Counted from the first letter of the stretch, positions 31,745 to 43,621 are shown. The stretch: 64,000 nucleotides of DNA from Hyposmocoma kahamanoa (GCF_003589595.1 NW_020653333.1:3411531-3475530); one strand, 5' to 3'. The notes: generated by a model from the sequence alone, not told the origin. Program-made: numbers and translations.

Positions 31745-31920
31745 GTTATAATTCGGTTTTCGGAGTAATGAAAATTCGAACAAACGTTATTNNNNNNNNN
31801 NNNNNNNNNNNNNNNNNNNNNNNNNNNNNNNNNNNNNNNNNNNNNNNNNNNNNNNNNNNNNNNNNNNNNNNNNNNNNNNNNNNNNNNNNNNATTCGAGTT
31901 TGTGATAGGTTACCGTTATT
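31745..31920. repeat. family S repeat containing an assembly gap
   Basis: Left of the gap cggttttcggagtaatgaaa and right of it attcgagtttgtgataggtt correspond to adjacent parts of the S fragment at 28708-28775. Positions 31792-31891 are exactly 100 N, usually a placeholder of unknown size. Confidence 0.75.
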
Positions 31921-32299
31921 CAATCTACAATGATATTGAATGCCCGTACTGATTGAAACGCAGCTGGCTGCGTGGCGTCGTCGGTGTTGATGGAGGCAGT
32001 CAGTGTCGCTGAAAAAATTCAACATGTAGTTGAAATGCTATAATTATTCCTTTTCGTTTTATCTCTTCTATTTCTGTTATTGATCGGTTGAAGACTCACA
32101 CTGCTGTCGTCGTAGTGAAGGGAGGAACGCGTGAGTACTTCTTTAGCATTTTAGCCAGGATAACACAGGCAAATAATTACTAGCGCCCTAAATACAGTCC
32201 ACCTACAGCCGCGTGACTCGGCTTCCGAGACTATATAAATCTAGAAACTCTACTACTATATAAATCTAGAATCTAGAAACTCGGACCCACTTCTGATGT
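31921..32299. other. noncoding stretch
   Basis: A local duplication ctatataaatctagaa occurs at 32230-32280. Nothing else. Confidence 0.35.
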
Positions 32300-32590
32300 C
32301 GCTTGTGCACTAAGTCCGATTCAAATCCGAGAAAATACGAATCATTTCTCGGATTCGGAAGTGGGGGGGCTACTCTTGATCTCCGTCCGACATCCGTCCG
32401 AAACAATTACTGTCAAATAAGTAATATTCGACAAAATTAAAAGACAAGTATCCAGTATGAAGCTTCATTCGCATCACGCGTCTTTTCATTTGGTCAAGTA
32501 TTCCTTATTTGGCAGTAATTGTTTCGGACGGAGATCGAGAGTAGACCCCCTGATACGAATCGGACGTAGTGCGTAAACGCTCTTAGAGAT
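32300..32590. repeat. family F MITE split by MITE G
   Basis: Left end cttgtgcactaagtccgatt … right end cgaatcggacgtagtgcgta as in the 20161 copy, with element G between. Confidence 0.7.
32364..32550. mobile_element. MITE, family G, nested in family F
   Basis: Long inverted arms of about 75 bases: GGGGGCTACTCTTGATCTCC inward from 32364 and GGGGGTCTACTCTCGATCTC inward from 32550, both continuing CGTCCGA and CAATTACTG.CAAATAA. Related pieces lie at 45605-45690 and 59715-59850. No open frame. Confidence 0.7.
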
Positions 32591-32604
32591 TGTTTATTTT
32601 TTCA

Positions 32605-32705
32605 AATTTGAATGGGGTTACTACTGAGGTACTTTCTTTCCAAGAAAAAAGAATCATCGAAATCGGTTCACAAATGACCTCCTCCTTTTGTGAAATTGGT
32701 TGAAA
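32605..32705 (+). repeat. family E MITE fragment
   Basis: tttgaatggggttactactg … gaatcatcgaaatcggttca … acctcctccttttgtgaaat. Confidence 0.65.
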
Positions 32706-33889
32706 ATTCGCTTCCATTCCTTTCTGCGGTAAAGTAAATTTATGGGTAGTAAATGAAACATATATTTTTCTAAGATCCTTATATTTATTTCTACAATGTT
32801 TTAAACGTCAGTGCACACTCGCCAAATAAACAACTTGAAGTGCTTTGTAAGAGCTGTTATTTCTTTCTTAAGTCATTTGTTTTCAAGTATTGTTATTTAT
32901 CATTTGTTCATTATCATCTCTCTCCTTTATAACTGCCGCATCTTATATAATAATTGTAACGGAATAGAACATACGCCTTCAAATTTGAAGCTAGTTAGTA
33001 GAATCGCTGTAGTGGCGCGATTATATCTACCTATATCTACTCTACGCGAATCGTATCTATCTTTTTATACATGATTTAGTTGACAAGACCTCTAAATGTA
33101 AAATGCTTTGTTTTTTGTTATACATTATTTTATTAGCATTAGAAAGAATTGCATTTTGGGTCTTTAACCTATTTAATTTCATTTAGACATTTTGTAAGTA
33201 ATTTAACAAATACCGTAGAACGTATTTTTTATCATACTTAGTATTGACTAACGACTATTTCTAAATTTACATATTTAATCTATTTCAAAGATTAAAACTT
33301 AAAGAAACAGATGTTCCAAACATTAAATGGATTTTTTTATAAAACAATAACGTATTACTTTATAAATAAAAAACCACCGTGAGTTAACGTCGCGTCACGT
33401 ATATGAGTAAAATTATTCCTTGGCATGTTTCAAACCAGTCCGTGGTCATTATTCATGTGCTTGCAGCTATACTTAGTGATCGGGCTGCTAGGGCTTTGGC
33501 ACACAGTTTCCGTCAAGTCACAGTCGCGGAAACTCATGAATCAAGGAGCACGGACTTGTTCGAAACATGTCACAGAGAGAAATCACGGTCCGAAATGACA
33601 CAGGAATCATTTTATCTCTAAGCGATATTCGTATTTCGTATACACTAATACGATTTGTATGCAGTGCGAAAATGCGCTTAGTTTAGTTAAAATTATTTTG
33701 TGTCATTTGTAAATAATATTGTCATCTATTCTCACGATGGTTTCCTTTATGAAATTCTGATTGCTTATTATAACTAACATAATCGACATTTTTAGCGAAA
33801 CCGGGTTATATCTGGGATCAGCGAAACACAATCTAATACCCCTTATAAGCGGTTCTTTTATATCTGATTTAGTTTCAGAATCACAGTAT
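32706..33889. other. AT-rich noncoding, includes a short family F copy
   Basis: 33616-33685 (ctaagcgatattcg … gcagtgcgaaaatgcgcttag-like ends) is a 70-base F-type copy. The rest shows nothing recognisable. Confidence 0.4.
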
Positions 33890-34173
33890 TTATTGAGATT
33901 TTTTGTGAAATAACTCCTCTAGTTTTGTAAAAAAAATATGAAGGTCGAACGCAAAGAAGAATTTCGTCGGCCCGGTGAGACTTGAATCCACGTCCATGCT
34001 GCACCGTAGCATAGCTCTTACCACCTGAGCTACGGGTCCAGTTACCGAGTCATCGATATTCTTCTGTTTTTTTTTTGATTTTGTACTGACGTTTCGAAAT
34101 TCGTCGCCGCTAGTGACATCTTGTGAGAGATTTTTTAATAACTTTCACACCGTAGCCGATACCTTAACGGTAA

Positions 34174-34789
34174 GGGCGCGTTCCCATTATGTCATGACGC
34201 CAGGTAGTCGTGCAGTTTAAAGTGTCGTGGCTTGTATGTTTAAATCAACTTGTTCACACATAGAACACGATTAACTGTCGTTCACTAACCTAACCTAACC
34301 TTCGGTTAAAAAAACCGACCTCAAAAGTCATTCATCCCCTAGTTTGCCACCCTTAGAGGTGGAATATTTTCTTGAAATTTAAATGGGACCACATCTGAGG
34401 TACCTGAGGTACCTTCTTTCCAACAAAAAAGAATCATCAAAATTGGTTCACAAACGCAGAGTTATCGCGTAACATACATACAAAAAAAAAACATACAGAC
34501 GAATTGAGAACCTCCTCCTTTTTTTGAAGTCGGATAAAAAGAGCTGGAATGATAGTCGTCAGACGATAAAGAAAACGTCACGATAAAAAAGTCACGACAG
34601 ATAATCGCAGCTTCAAAAGATTTTGTCGTGCAAACGACAAGGCGGCTGCCGTGAATCGATAAATTACATAATAGCTAGACACGACAGTCGTTCAATCATA
34701 AAATAAATGTCCACGACAGATAGTCGTGATATGGGAACATGCAAGCCGCGACGATAAATAAAGCGTTACAACATAATGGGTACGCGCCC
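34174..34789. mobile_element. 616-base DNA transposon with GGGCGCGT ends
   Basis: Inverted ends GGGCGCGTTCCCATTATGTC (from 34174) and GGGCGCGTACCCATTATGTT (inward from 34789) continue for about 27 bases. The 9-mer taacggtaa flanks both sides (34165-34173, 34790-34798), but because the site is itself repetitive a TAA duplication is equally possible. The right half has repeated cacgacagata.tcg words (for example near 34597 and 34715), like subterminal transposase-binding repeats. A family E MITE sits inside. Confidence 0.7.
34308..34550 (+). repeat. family E MITE nested in the 616-base element
   Basis: AAAAAAACCGACCTCAAAAG at the left and CCTTTTTTGAAGTCGG at the right, with gccacccttagaggtggaat inside. 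Confidence 0.75.
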
Positions 34790-34945
34790 TAACGGTAACG
34801 GGACCCGTGGCTCAGTTGGTAAGAGAATGCTACGACGCAGCATGGACGTGGGTTCCAGTCCCATCGGGTCGACGAAATGTTTCTGTGTTCAATTTTTACA
34901 TTCATAATCATAACAAAATCAGTGTAATTTACATTTTTATAATAC

Positions 34946-35493
34946 AGAAAAAACCTTAGGTGCTAATATCTTGAAAGATACCGCAAAGCTCATGAGTTGA
35001 TTACGACAAGGAGAGTAGAATTATTGATTAAAGAAAAAAGGTTTACGATCACTGTGTCTTTGTTTACGTTTTATCTAATGCTAAAAAAAATTAATCATAA
35101 TAAAGGTAATTAGTCAGGAGAGGAACGATATTTGGTATTCTGTCTAACCAAGTTGTCTCACATTGAAGAACATACATTAATATTGATGAAAATCGACTCC
35201 CAATTCATCTTCGGTCACGCAGTTTAAACATCAGAAGTCAAAATTACCAATTTCCATAAAAGGTACTCAGTAAAATTTGTTGCTTTTTACTTTCAGATAT
35301 GGAGTTAAATTTAATAAATACTGTTAAATATGGCAAATAACACGTATTACTTAATCTCCCGAGAACCTGTGTACATAAAAATATACATATTTAGTAACTT
35401 AGACCCAGACAATGTTATTCCTAAGATCACTTAAATGCCCAGTGTACATTATAATGGACATAAACAGACAACGGATAATTACATTTTTTCATA
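34946..35493. other. AT-rich noncoding stretch
   Basis: Nothing recognised. Confidence 0.35.
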
Positions 35494-35752
35494 AAAAAAC
35501 TGACCTCAAAAGCTCGTGGAATTACATCTATTTGCCAAGTTTTATTGAAATCGGTTACCGGAAAGTGCGCGATACCGGATTCATCCCTTGATTTGCCACC
35601 CTTAGAGGTGAAATATTTTATTCAATTTTAAACTGGACCAATACCGAGGTACCCTTTTTCCAACAAAAAAAGAATAATCAAAATCGGTTCACAAAAAAAG
35701 ATACAGTCGAATTGAGAACCTCTTCCTTTTTGAAGACGGTGGAAAAAAACAT
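35494..35752 (+). repeat. family E MITE
   Basis: The best uninterrupted copy: ctgacctcaaaagctcgtgg, tttattgaaatcggttaccg, ttgccacccttagaggtgaa, cagtcgaattgagaacctct and the end tttttgaagacggt. Confidence 0.8.
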
Positions 35753-36187
35753 CGTCTTCAAATTTAGCGTCATATATTTCATATCTAGAAAAATACCTCG
35801 AAGGGCCTTGACGCGGTACAGAATTGAACATAAAATTGTCGATACGACATAATTCACAATGTCTTTTTTATGTCAGCAGTTTTTAACCGGTGTTCAGTAA
35901 ATTCCACCTTAAAATCATCACTTTTCAGTTCAATTTTGCGCTGCAATAAGAAAATTGCGGTTACCGCTTTCATTCCTCGCTTCCTGGATTAAATTCTTGG
36001 TACTAATTTAGAAAACAAACTTACCCGTCTGTGTATTTTGAGTTGTTCAGTTAAGAGTTAATCACATTGACTCGAAACTTTCAGTTAAAATGCTTTGCAC
36101 GTTTCCTACTTTGAAACTCAGGTAAATTGGAATGATTACCCTTTACTATGGCAGTACTTCAATGTGATTCAACATTATTCTAAAAAT
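35753..36187. other. AT-rich noncoding stretch
   Basis: Nothing recognised. Confidence 0.35.
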
Positions 36188-36536
36188 ATTAGGGTGTCAT
36201 CACACTTATCGATACGGAATCATATTAAGCCGGTTAGAAAAAGTTTTATGTTTATGCAATAAGAGCGAAAAAGACAATGCCCTGTTCGCTTTTCTTCAGA
36301 TCGCCGATGGCTTAAGGCTGGTTACACAGCTGTGCGTACAGTCCGTACGTGGGTAATCCCCACTACAGCAATGCTCTTTAATTTAGTGCGAATATTCACG
36401 GAAGACAGTCGTCCACAATGAATGCTTCGAGAGCGTGTTCCGTACGGAGCAATCCGCAGATGTCCGCACTGCTTTGAAATCAGCCTAAGATTTTTTTGAC
36501 CGGTTTAAGCTGATGCCGATTAAGTGTGGTGTCTAC
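36188..36536. repeat. family O MITE split by MITE P2
   Basis: Imperfect inverted ends: gtgtcatcacacttatcgat … ttaagccggttagaaaaa, and (inward from 36530) TAGACACCACACTTAATCGG … TTAAACCGGTCAAAAAA. Fragments also at 11800 and 57612. Confidence 0.65.
36316..36485. mobile_element. PIF/Harbinger-like MITE (P2) nested in family O
   Basis: Ends GGCTGGTTACACAGC and, inward, GGCTGATTTCAAAGC. Flanking duplication TAA (36313-36315, 36486-36488). It shares the GGCTG termini and TWA duplication type with P1 at 17824. Confidence 0.65.
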
Positions 36537-36789
36537 CTAAAACAGCTCTTACAATAGCCACAAAAACACGTACAAATAAATTTGAAAAAACATAATATTG
36601 TAATCGACCAATTGTAATGGAAGACCGATAGTACAAATTTGTTTTAAATAATATTATAAAACAATATATTCGTTGATTGTTTCGAGGTATAAATTAATTT
36701 TTGTTATTATTATCATTGTTTATGCCTTGCCATCCATCGCGAAAGAGTAATTAGCTGGAAGTGGCTGAGACTAGTGGACCATAATTACA

Positions 36790-37325
36790 TAAAAAAAGTG
36801 ACCTCACAAGTTTTTTAACAGCGTTCGGTGTGTCCGTGTGTCCGTTACCGCCGTCTCAACATCATATGAGCCCAAACACAAGGTAGCTGCTGTACAGTGT
36901 TGAGGAGTTCCTCTGTCGGCCATTACTATCGTCAGATCATCTCTAGGTCACCATAACATTTTATTACCATTGGAATTACACCTTTGTGGCAAGTTTAATA
37001 GAGCTCGGTTAACGGAATGTGGTGTAATATAGTAAACCGGATTCGTCCTCTAATTAGCCATCCTTAGAGCGTTTGCACATTACGTCCGATTCTTATCATT
37101 TCCGAATCCGAAGCGACATCCGAAATGGATACGTGTTTACTAAATTTGTATAGTCTTGGATACGGAAAGAATACGAATTGATGTAGTGTGCAAATGCTGT
37201 TAGAGGTGGAATATTTTCTATAAGTTTGAATGGGGCAACTACGAGGTACCTCCTTTCCAACAACACAAGCATCATCGAAACCGCGTTACACACAAAAAAA
37301 TACAGCCGAATTAAAAACCGAAGTT
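36790..37325 (+). repeat. family E MITE, divergent, split
   Basis: aagtgacctcacaagttttt at the left, atggggcaactacgaggtac and aatacagccgaattaaaaac at the right; a family F element is inserted in the ccttagaggtgg block. Positions 36860-36960 do not match other E copies. Confidence 0.65.
37067..37199. mobile_element. family F MITE with TTA duplication
   Basis: Ends GAGCGTTTGCACATTACGTC and, inward, CAGCATTTGCACACTACATC. TTA flanks both sides (37064-37066, 37200-37202), restoring the uninterrupted family E sequence cttagaggtgg when removed. This sets the F family boundary and points to the PIF/Harbinger group. Confidence 0.75.
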
Positions 37326-38818
37326 GATTAAAAATAGTTTTAAATAATCACATATAAAAAATGTCTATGGTACAAGCACGATTTTGCCAATTACTGAAAA
37401 ACAGGTTTTGTATTTTTTTTAACAACGATGGTTTTTCCTAGTCAATTTAATAATTTGAATTAGAAAATGAAAGTGACCATAAAAAAACCCATGGTGTTAA
37501 AAAAGTTCTTTTATAAACCTGATTTTCAGTCATTAGCAAAAACGTGCTTGATCCCTAGACACTTAATGAGTGTACATTAATAAAAATGGAAGTAATTTAA
37601 TTTTCTATGATTAAATCGTGCAAAATAGCTGCGCTTGTTTCATTGTAAAGGCTGATTCCAACAATCAATGACCCCTGGTGCCTCGTAGAGAGGCGAAACA
37701 CGTGTCGCATATATCTTTGGTGGTGGCATTTGCGACTGTAGTTGCGCTTGTAATATTTATTTTATAAATTTTATACAGCAGAAAATATTCACAACAAGCA
37801 CAGCCATTTTACACGATTTAATCTCTACTGGATTCGTTGAAGTAGCAATTAATTTACTTTAATTTTTATATTATTTTGCCCTTGCACTACGAGAGAGTGT
37901 CACTGAAAACTCAATTTTGCGACCTCTTTTGTAACTCTCTGAACTCGGTCAATCCTGTTCGTTCACTCATTTGCGGTGGGAGCGCTTCAATGAAGTTTGC
38001 CATTACGAGTGAAACTTTCGCAGTGGAAGGCGAGCATTATTGTAAAAAAGTGTACTGATATTAAAGAACATAGAGTATACAGCATCAGGCGTGATGGTGG
38101 TAGCGCATTAAAATACACTGTACATTCTAGAGATATGTAGAGAATACCCTTGGTTTAACAAAACCTCATATGACGTCAAAATTGTTTTTAAGAGATGAAA
38201 GTCCTAAAAATAATACTAACTATATGAAAGAAACTACCTACGTATATGTGAAATTGCTTAACTCTCGAAATAGGAGATTTTTATTCTTAAATAAGCATAA
38301 AAAGTCATCAAATAATTTCATTTTGGAGATGTGACCTTATTAATGGGTGATATGAAAGGCAAGACTGTACTATAGTCGAATTTTTAATTAAACATACAAC
38401 TAATTTTTTTTTTTAAGTTCTTAGTAGTCTACACAAACTCAAATGGCTTTGATTGATTCCGCATAGCAGTGAAAGTATTGTATCAAATACTTTGGAAAAA
38501 ATATATAGTAAAATTGAGGGTACATACACTGATTATTACTATACGGTGTGAAAAATTTTCACCATGGAAAAAAACAAACTTACCTCGAAATTTTACAAGA
38601 AAACCGCTGTATTCAATAAGTACTGTGGTCTAGGCTCTACTCTATGAGTAGAAGTACTGGCTGAATGAATATAGATTTGTGTTTAGAATGTTTTTAAAAG
38701 ATAGGATAGAAAAAAGAAGAACATCTTAGCAGTTCTAGAAGAAGTTTCCAAAAATCAACATGTAAAATACGTAATAAATATTTATTTATTTATGAAGATA
38801 ATCCCAGTTTATATTTTA
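37326..38818. other. AT-rich noncoding stretch
   Basis: No gene recognised. The 60-codon frame at 37876 has no features. Confidence 0.35.
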
Positions 38819-39540
38819 CAACAACGAATTACTTGAGTTGATGTGATTGCTGACTCGAGTCGGTGTCTGATAGAGCAACGGCGAGTCGCGACAAGAACTC
38901 GAACCGACGATTCACCTAGTTGGATACGATCGGCCGGACGACTGTGATTCGAGCGTGCTCCAAATATCGCCGAACCGACCGAGTGATAACGAGTAGCCGA
39001 TGCGCTGTATGAATTAGAATAGAATAGAATAGACTTTTATTGCAACTCCACAACACATAGATACAAAAAAAAATATTGATACCACTTGGACAAGCAAAAC
39101 AAAATAAAAAGACGTAATAACTAATAAACAAAATTAAAATATTTCTATTTCTTTGTTAAAATTGTAATTTGTTTGTGTTGTACAATAAAATGTTTACATA
39201 CATATGTGGCGTGTACGACACGCTGCCATACCTACTTAAATTAATTAATAAATAAATTACATGAATGAATATACGTAGGTTAAAATACTTAAGATGATAT
39301 AACATGTAATAATAATATAAGCACAGCAATTATATAAATTACATAGTTAGACATAATAATGTAATACGTGTTCAGTACTTGCCACCTCAACTTAAGTAAT
39401 TCGTTGTTGAAAAAAATGCAACTCGCTAATTGAGAGCATAGGCCGCACGAGCTCTCGCGCCGCGCCGACGAAATTACCGACCTGCGCGCTCGAGCGGCCT
39501 TCTTTTCACAGGCCACGGGCCATGGGAAGCCGTCTTTAAA
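38819..39540. repeat. inverted-end segment enclosing a LINE tail
   Basis: caacaacgaattacttgagt (about 38819-38844) and its inverted partner caacaacgaattacttaagt (minus, 39384-39408) bracket about 540 bases. Inside, 39010-39060 on the minus strand is TTGCAATAAAAGTC followed by TATTC repeats, a LINE-type 3' end. GC-rich patches at 38860-38990 and 39430-39530 are unassigned; an 87-codon minus frame (39289-39552) with a hydrophobic C-terminus covers the latter but is not recognised. Confidence 0.4.
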
Positions 39541-39965
39541 CAGAATTAACAAAAATGAATCGTAAAAAATTTTTCACTATTAATCTGCTAAACAATATTA
39601 CGACAACAATACTGAAAAATGTAAATGAAATATTGTTTGTAAAACAACTTTTCAGGAGAGAAGTTTAAATATTCCACGAATAAGTCAATACCTTTTTATG
39701 CTTTAACACGAGAATTATAAAATTTCACTTATCTATAATTATTTCATAGTTTGTATTATTTTTATGACTTTCATGTGATAAAAGCGCTTTTGGCGTACGG
39801 TCACATGTGGCCTTATTATCGTCTGGGTCTCATATTCAGTTGTATCACATACAAAAGTTTCAGTACACGTTTTTTACAAGATGTGACATATTATTGTTTA
39901 AATTCTAATTCTAGTTTCTTATTGATACTTTGGGTTTAGTTCGTGTTATTGTTTTTTCGACAAAA
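39541..39965. other. AT-rich noncoding stretch
   Basis: Nothing recognised. Confidence 0.35.
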
Positions 39966-40230
39966 TAGTAGCGGTAGAGCTCCTTGTGAAAGAGTTCGTC
40001 CAGAGAAATACTGCCACTGTAGCTATTTCTACTGCCAAACAAAAACTGTGTTACGGTTTTTAAGAGTGTTGGTGAAACTAATGATAGGTACATCGGACTT
40101 GTCAACTCCATGGGGACGGGTGTAGTTGCAATGTCAGGTCTTTGCGATTTAAGCTCTGAGTGGCACTGCAACTGTTAAGGACAGGCGTGTCGCTTTCCAC
40201 AAGACACACAACTTGTTCATCCCGATACAA
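39966..40230 (+). repeat. family A SINE-like repeat, near full length
   Basis: tagtagcggtagagctcctt to acttgttcatcccgatac. The gccgccaagcag block is changed to actgccaaacaa. Confidence 0.85.
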
Positions 40231-40671
40231 ATCATAAAAGAATATTAAAAAATAAAAGTAATAAATATATATTAATTCGATAGAAAGCCATATTAACAAC
40301 TTTTAGAAAATGATTATTTATACAATTTTTTCGTTAAAATATAGTAAAAATATTCTCATAAGGGTTGCAAAATTTCATCTACCTAAATATCACAAAACAC
40401 AGACGAGATGTAAGCAATTATATTCCAAGTTACTATTTATACATGTTACAAAAAAATTACTTTTAGAGATAATTTTATGAGCTAAGTTTAAAACAATATG
40501 CACTTACCGTTCTCCACTGCGGTAAGCGACACATTTTACTTAATTTTATTAACCATTTGACACTCATACTTACATATAAATGTGTTATTTTATTGACTTT
40601 AGGTGAAAATTAACTTAAAATAATATTTTAAAAATGATTGACGGCACCTAACTTCGACTGTCTTTGTTTTC

Positions 40672-40943
40672 TTGTAGGAGGCAAATGGTCTCGTGAGGAG
40701 GCAGACGTGGTCATCGTCTCCCATGGACATGTGCAACTTCAAATGCGCCGCCTATGCGTTGCCTTTGAGAGCTCTGTTGACACGCTTTTTGAAGAAAGGA
40801 ACGTCAGATGTCTTAGAATGCTGATGCTGATGGGAGGTGCGATGGTTGAAACGTGATAGTGGCACCAGGTCGAAAACTTCTTCTGAACCTTTGACACCAG
40901 TGCCGAATTCAGCTACGCCTAACACGGACGCAAAATATGGCAC
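40672..40943 (-). pseudogene. LINE family V: RT C-terminal scrap and 3' region
   Basis: The minus frame from 40943 contains DLVPLSRFNHRTSHQHQHSK and FFKKRVNRALKGNA before its stop, the order seen at the end of lepidopteran CR1/Jockey-like elements (…R.R.SHQ.….FKKRVNR.LKG…). About 50 residues between the two parts are missing. The 3' region (ccatgggagacgatgacc on minus) follows. The same family is at 52170-52521. Confidence 0.6.
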
Positions 40944-41610
40944 GTCGAATTCGACATTACATTTTCGTTATATAAGGGATCTGTTCCATCTGAGAAAGGT
41001 ATTAAAGTTCAGGGGAAGAAGTAAAAAATGGATGCTGATAAGCAATAACGTGTCAACCAAAGTGATCATAGTTTAGAGAAAATGGCGCCTAAATTTTTTA
41101 GGCATAGTGTCTATTGGATTTATGTTCATTATCTTTAACATTTTTTATTATTATTTTGGAGGTTTTAGGTCACTTACTTTATTTTTGTAAAATTTAGATG
41201 AGACGACAAGCTAAAATTTGGTATCATAATTTTCAAGGTTTGTTGGTTAACATATTATTGCTTATCATCATCCAAATTACATTTCAAATTACAGTTCAAT
41301 CATTTTCAAATTATTAATTCAAGAAAATTTTATTCTTATTTACACATTTTTGAACTGCCCTTGGACGAGGCTTTTTTTACTGTAACATTTATGTTAACTA
41401 AGTTACTTTTAATTATATAGTAATGTTAACATTGTTCTATTATCACTACATTTGCTAGGATTAATTCCATGGGCGCTATTTTGCTTTCTATGTATCCTTT
41501 ATAAGTAACGAATATTGGTGTTTTAAAAACGGTTTAGTGCAAAAAGTGTTTTATAGAAATAAACTGTTACAATCTTATGCTTACATATCTCGAATTATAT
41601 TGTAGCTTAA
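40944..41610. other. AT-rich noncoding stretch
   Basis: Nothing recognised. Confidence 0.35.
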
Positions 41611-42171
41611 TTAGGTTATTCTTATCTGATCCCCTTAAACCGATCTCCTGGGGGATCATTTTTATTTTATATTATTTTATATTCCCATCGGATCCCTATT
41701 ACAGGGGACCAAAAATAAATATTACTATTTTATTCACACGCGATACTCTGATAATTATATATTTATTTTAGGTAGGTACAGTGGTATAATCAACAAGAAA
41801 ATGTATTTGAGGGTTGTACTGTATTTTATTTCGTTTATTAGAAATGAACAACATTAACAATTCTTTAGTGGTAATCCTTTGTTATTTTCTTAAATACTGT
41901 TTAAATCTGATTTTTGTTACTCCTGATTTGCAATATGTCAATATTAATGACTTGTCTCAAAAAATTTGATTGTCTGTAATAATTATGACATTTGATCATA
42001 AATTGCTCAATAAATGAATATTTGATATCAAAACTTCATTATCTCTTTACATTTTTCTCCTTACAAAAACAATGACGGGATCCTTTGGGAGTTGCAAAAT
42101 ATACAGGGGATCAGTTGAGATTTAAAATGGAGGTAGATCAGTTTAGAGGATCAGATGGGTATAACCCCTTA
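41611..42171. repeat. inverted-end element (family R)
   Basis: Ends match inwards over about 35 bases: ttattcttatctgatcccct…aaaccgatct from 41617 and TTATACCCATCTGATCCTCT…AAACTGATCT from 42165. TTAA lies just outside both ends (near 41607 and 42169). The inside is AT-rich and noncoding. A TTAA-targeting DNA transposon relic is possible. Confidence 0.5.
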
Positions 42172-42904
42172 ATGAGTCTTAATTAGTCTATGTCTTAGTA
42201 TATATATATAATATTAAAACATGGTCGTCAGCGCCCATGCGTCGTCTACTTAAAAGCTGTACTTTAAGCTATAATTAGCCTACATTTTTTTACATTTTAA
42301 CGTCAACTTTTAAAGAATTAGGTACAATGTCGATTAGTGCTATTTTGTGCGGAAATTTAATATCTTTGAATTTTTAAAATTTAATATACAAATCCAAAAT
42401 TAGTGCTTAGTGCTTGAAGTTTGTGTATTTAATAACTTCTTATATCGTAGTATTATAATATAAATAAAATTGATGTTGTTTCAGTGATTCGTTATTTTTT
42501 TTGGTAAATGTTCAAAATACGTTACCTTAAAAGTTGATTAAAATATTACATTAATTTTAATGACACTAACTTATAGGGTTATTGTATTTTTACTTAAACT
42601 TTAAATATTCGTTTGCAATAATTTTGCTTACGCTATGATGATATAGTTCTTGTATAGCCTACTATAAATTTTTCTAAAAGGCATAGGATATTAATACTTC
42701 GTGGTCCATAATTATATCTAAGTTTTGTATAGTTATCAAACATTTATTGTTTTAATTGCGTGATTTTATTTAAATACAAATTATTCTTGCTAGAATTTTT
42801 TCCCATTTATTAAAGTTCTTAGTAATAATCCTTCTTGCAAGTATTTCTTCTTTTTGTATAAAAAAAAATATTTCGACGCTTCAGCCAAGCCTTTTAAAAA
42901 ATGT
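42172..42904. other. AT-rich noncoding stretch
   Basis: Nothing recognised. Confidence 0.35.
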
Positions 42905-43046
42905 ATTGAGCATTACAGTGTTCCAGTTTTGAAGGGTAAGGGTGCTGGTAAAAGATGACCATCAGATTTTTGTACTCACAGCTCTGAGTGGCATTGCAAT
43001 TGTTATGCCAGACGCACGACTTGCTTGTCCCCTCACTTAACATGAC
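42905..43046 (+). repeat. family A SINE-like repeat, partial
   Basis: gagcattacagtgttccagt, gtaagggtgctggt, agctctgagtggcattgcaa and cagacgcacgacttgcttgt, with the centre deleted. Confidence 0.75.
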
Positions 43047-43621
43047 AAGAAAAAAGCTCTCATAAACGCCGATAATATTATAATTCTCGAAATGCTTTGA
43101 TAACTATACTACATTAGATTAACTAATAAAATTATTAACAAGGTATATAATGCAAAGTATGTAAATCCGATTGAAAATAAATACTTACTAAAATTCGCAA
43201 ACCTAGAATATACTTAAATTCTAGACGCAGTAACTCTAAACATAGATATCTACGTCAAACCTCCAGAGAACCAATTCTCGTACGTTGTAACATTTCACGA
43301 TTTCGAAATAATGTCACGTCCCCAGTGTCTACAGAAAAGTCAATAAAATCTCTATTGTCTAAAAATTCTTATTCTCGGTGTCTCTAAAGATGGTAGTTAG
43401 AAAGGTTTTAAATTCAATAAACGCACATGTACTGTTCTTAAGGTTTTCAAACACACCGATTAAATATTTTGTACACTGAAAATCTCTTGCTGTTAATTGA
43501 GTTACGACTGAAATTGAATGTAACACAATTAGGGCCTTCAGTTTTGTTATCATGTTTTTGTAACCAGAGTAGAAAATGAGTCTTACTTTAGTAGAGATTT
43601 TGATGATGATGATGATGTGTG
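43047..43621. other. AT-rich noncoding stretch
   Basis: A (gat)n run at 43600-43616; nothing else. Confidence 0.35.

Larger units (their letters stand above)
33890..34945. repeat. composite tRNA-core repeat, type D inverted pair, split
   Basis: Left unit (33890-34173): gaaataactcctctagtttt, core complement gagacttgaatccacgtcca / ctgagctacgggtcca, spacer cgctagtgacatcttgtgag. Right unit (34790-34945): cgggacccgtggctcagttg … gtgggttccagtcccatcgg, with 3' flank. A 616-base element is inserted between them. Confidence 0.75.

Noticed and set aside
36790..37325. Protein-coding gene from short open frames in family E copies
   Set aside because: Frames differ between copies and stop repeatedly; family E is a noncoding MITE.
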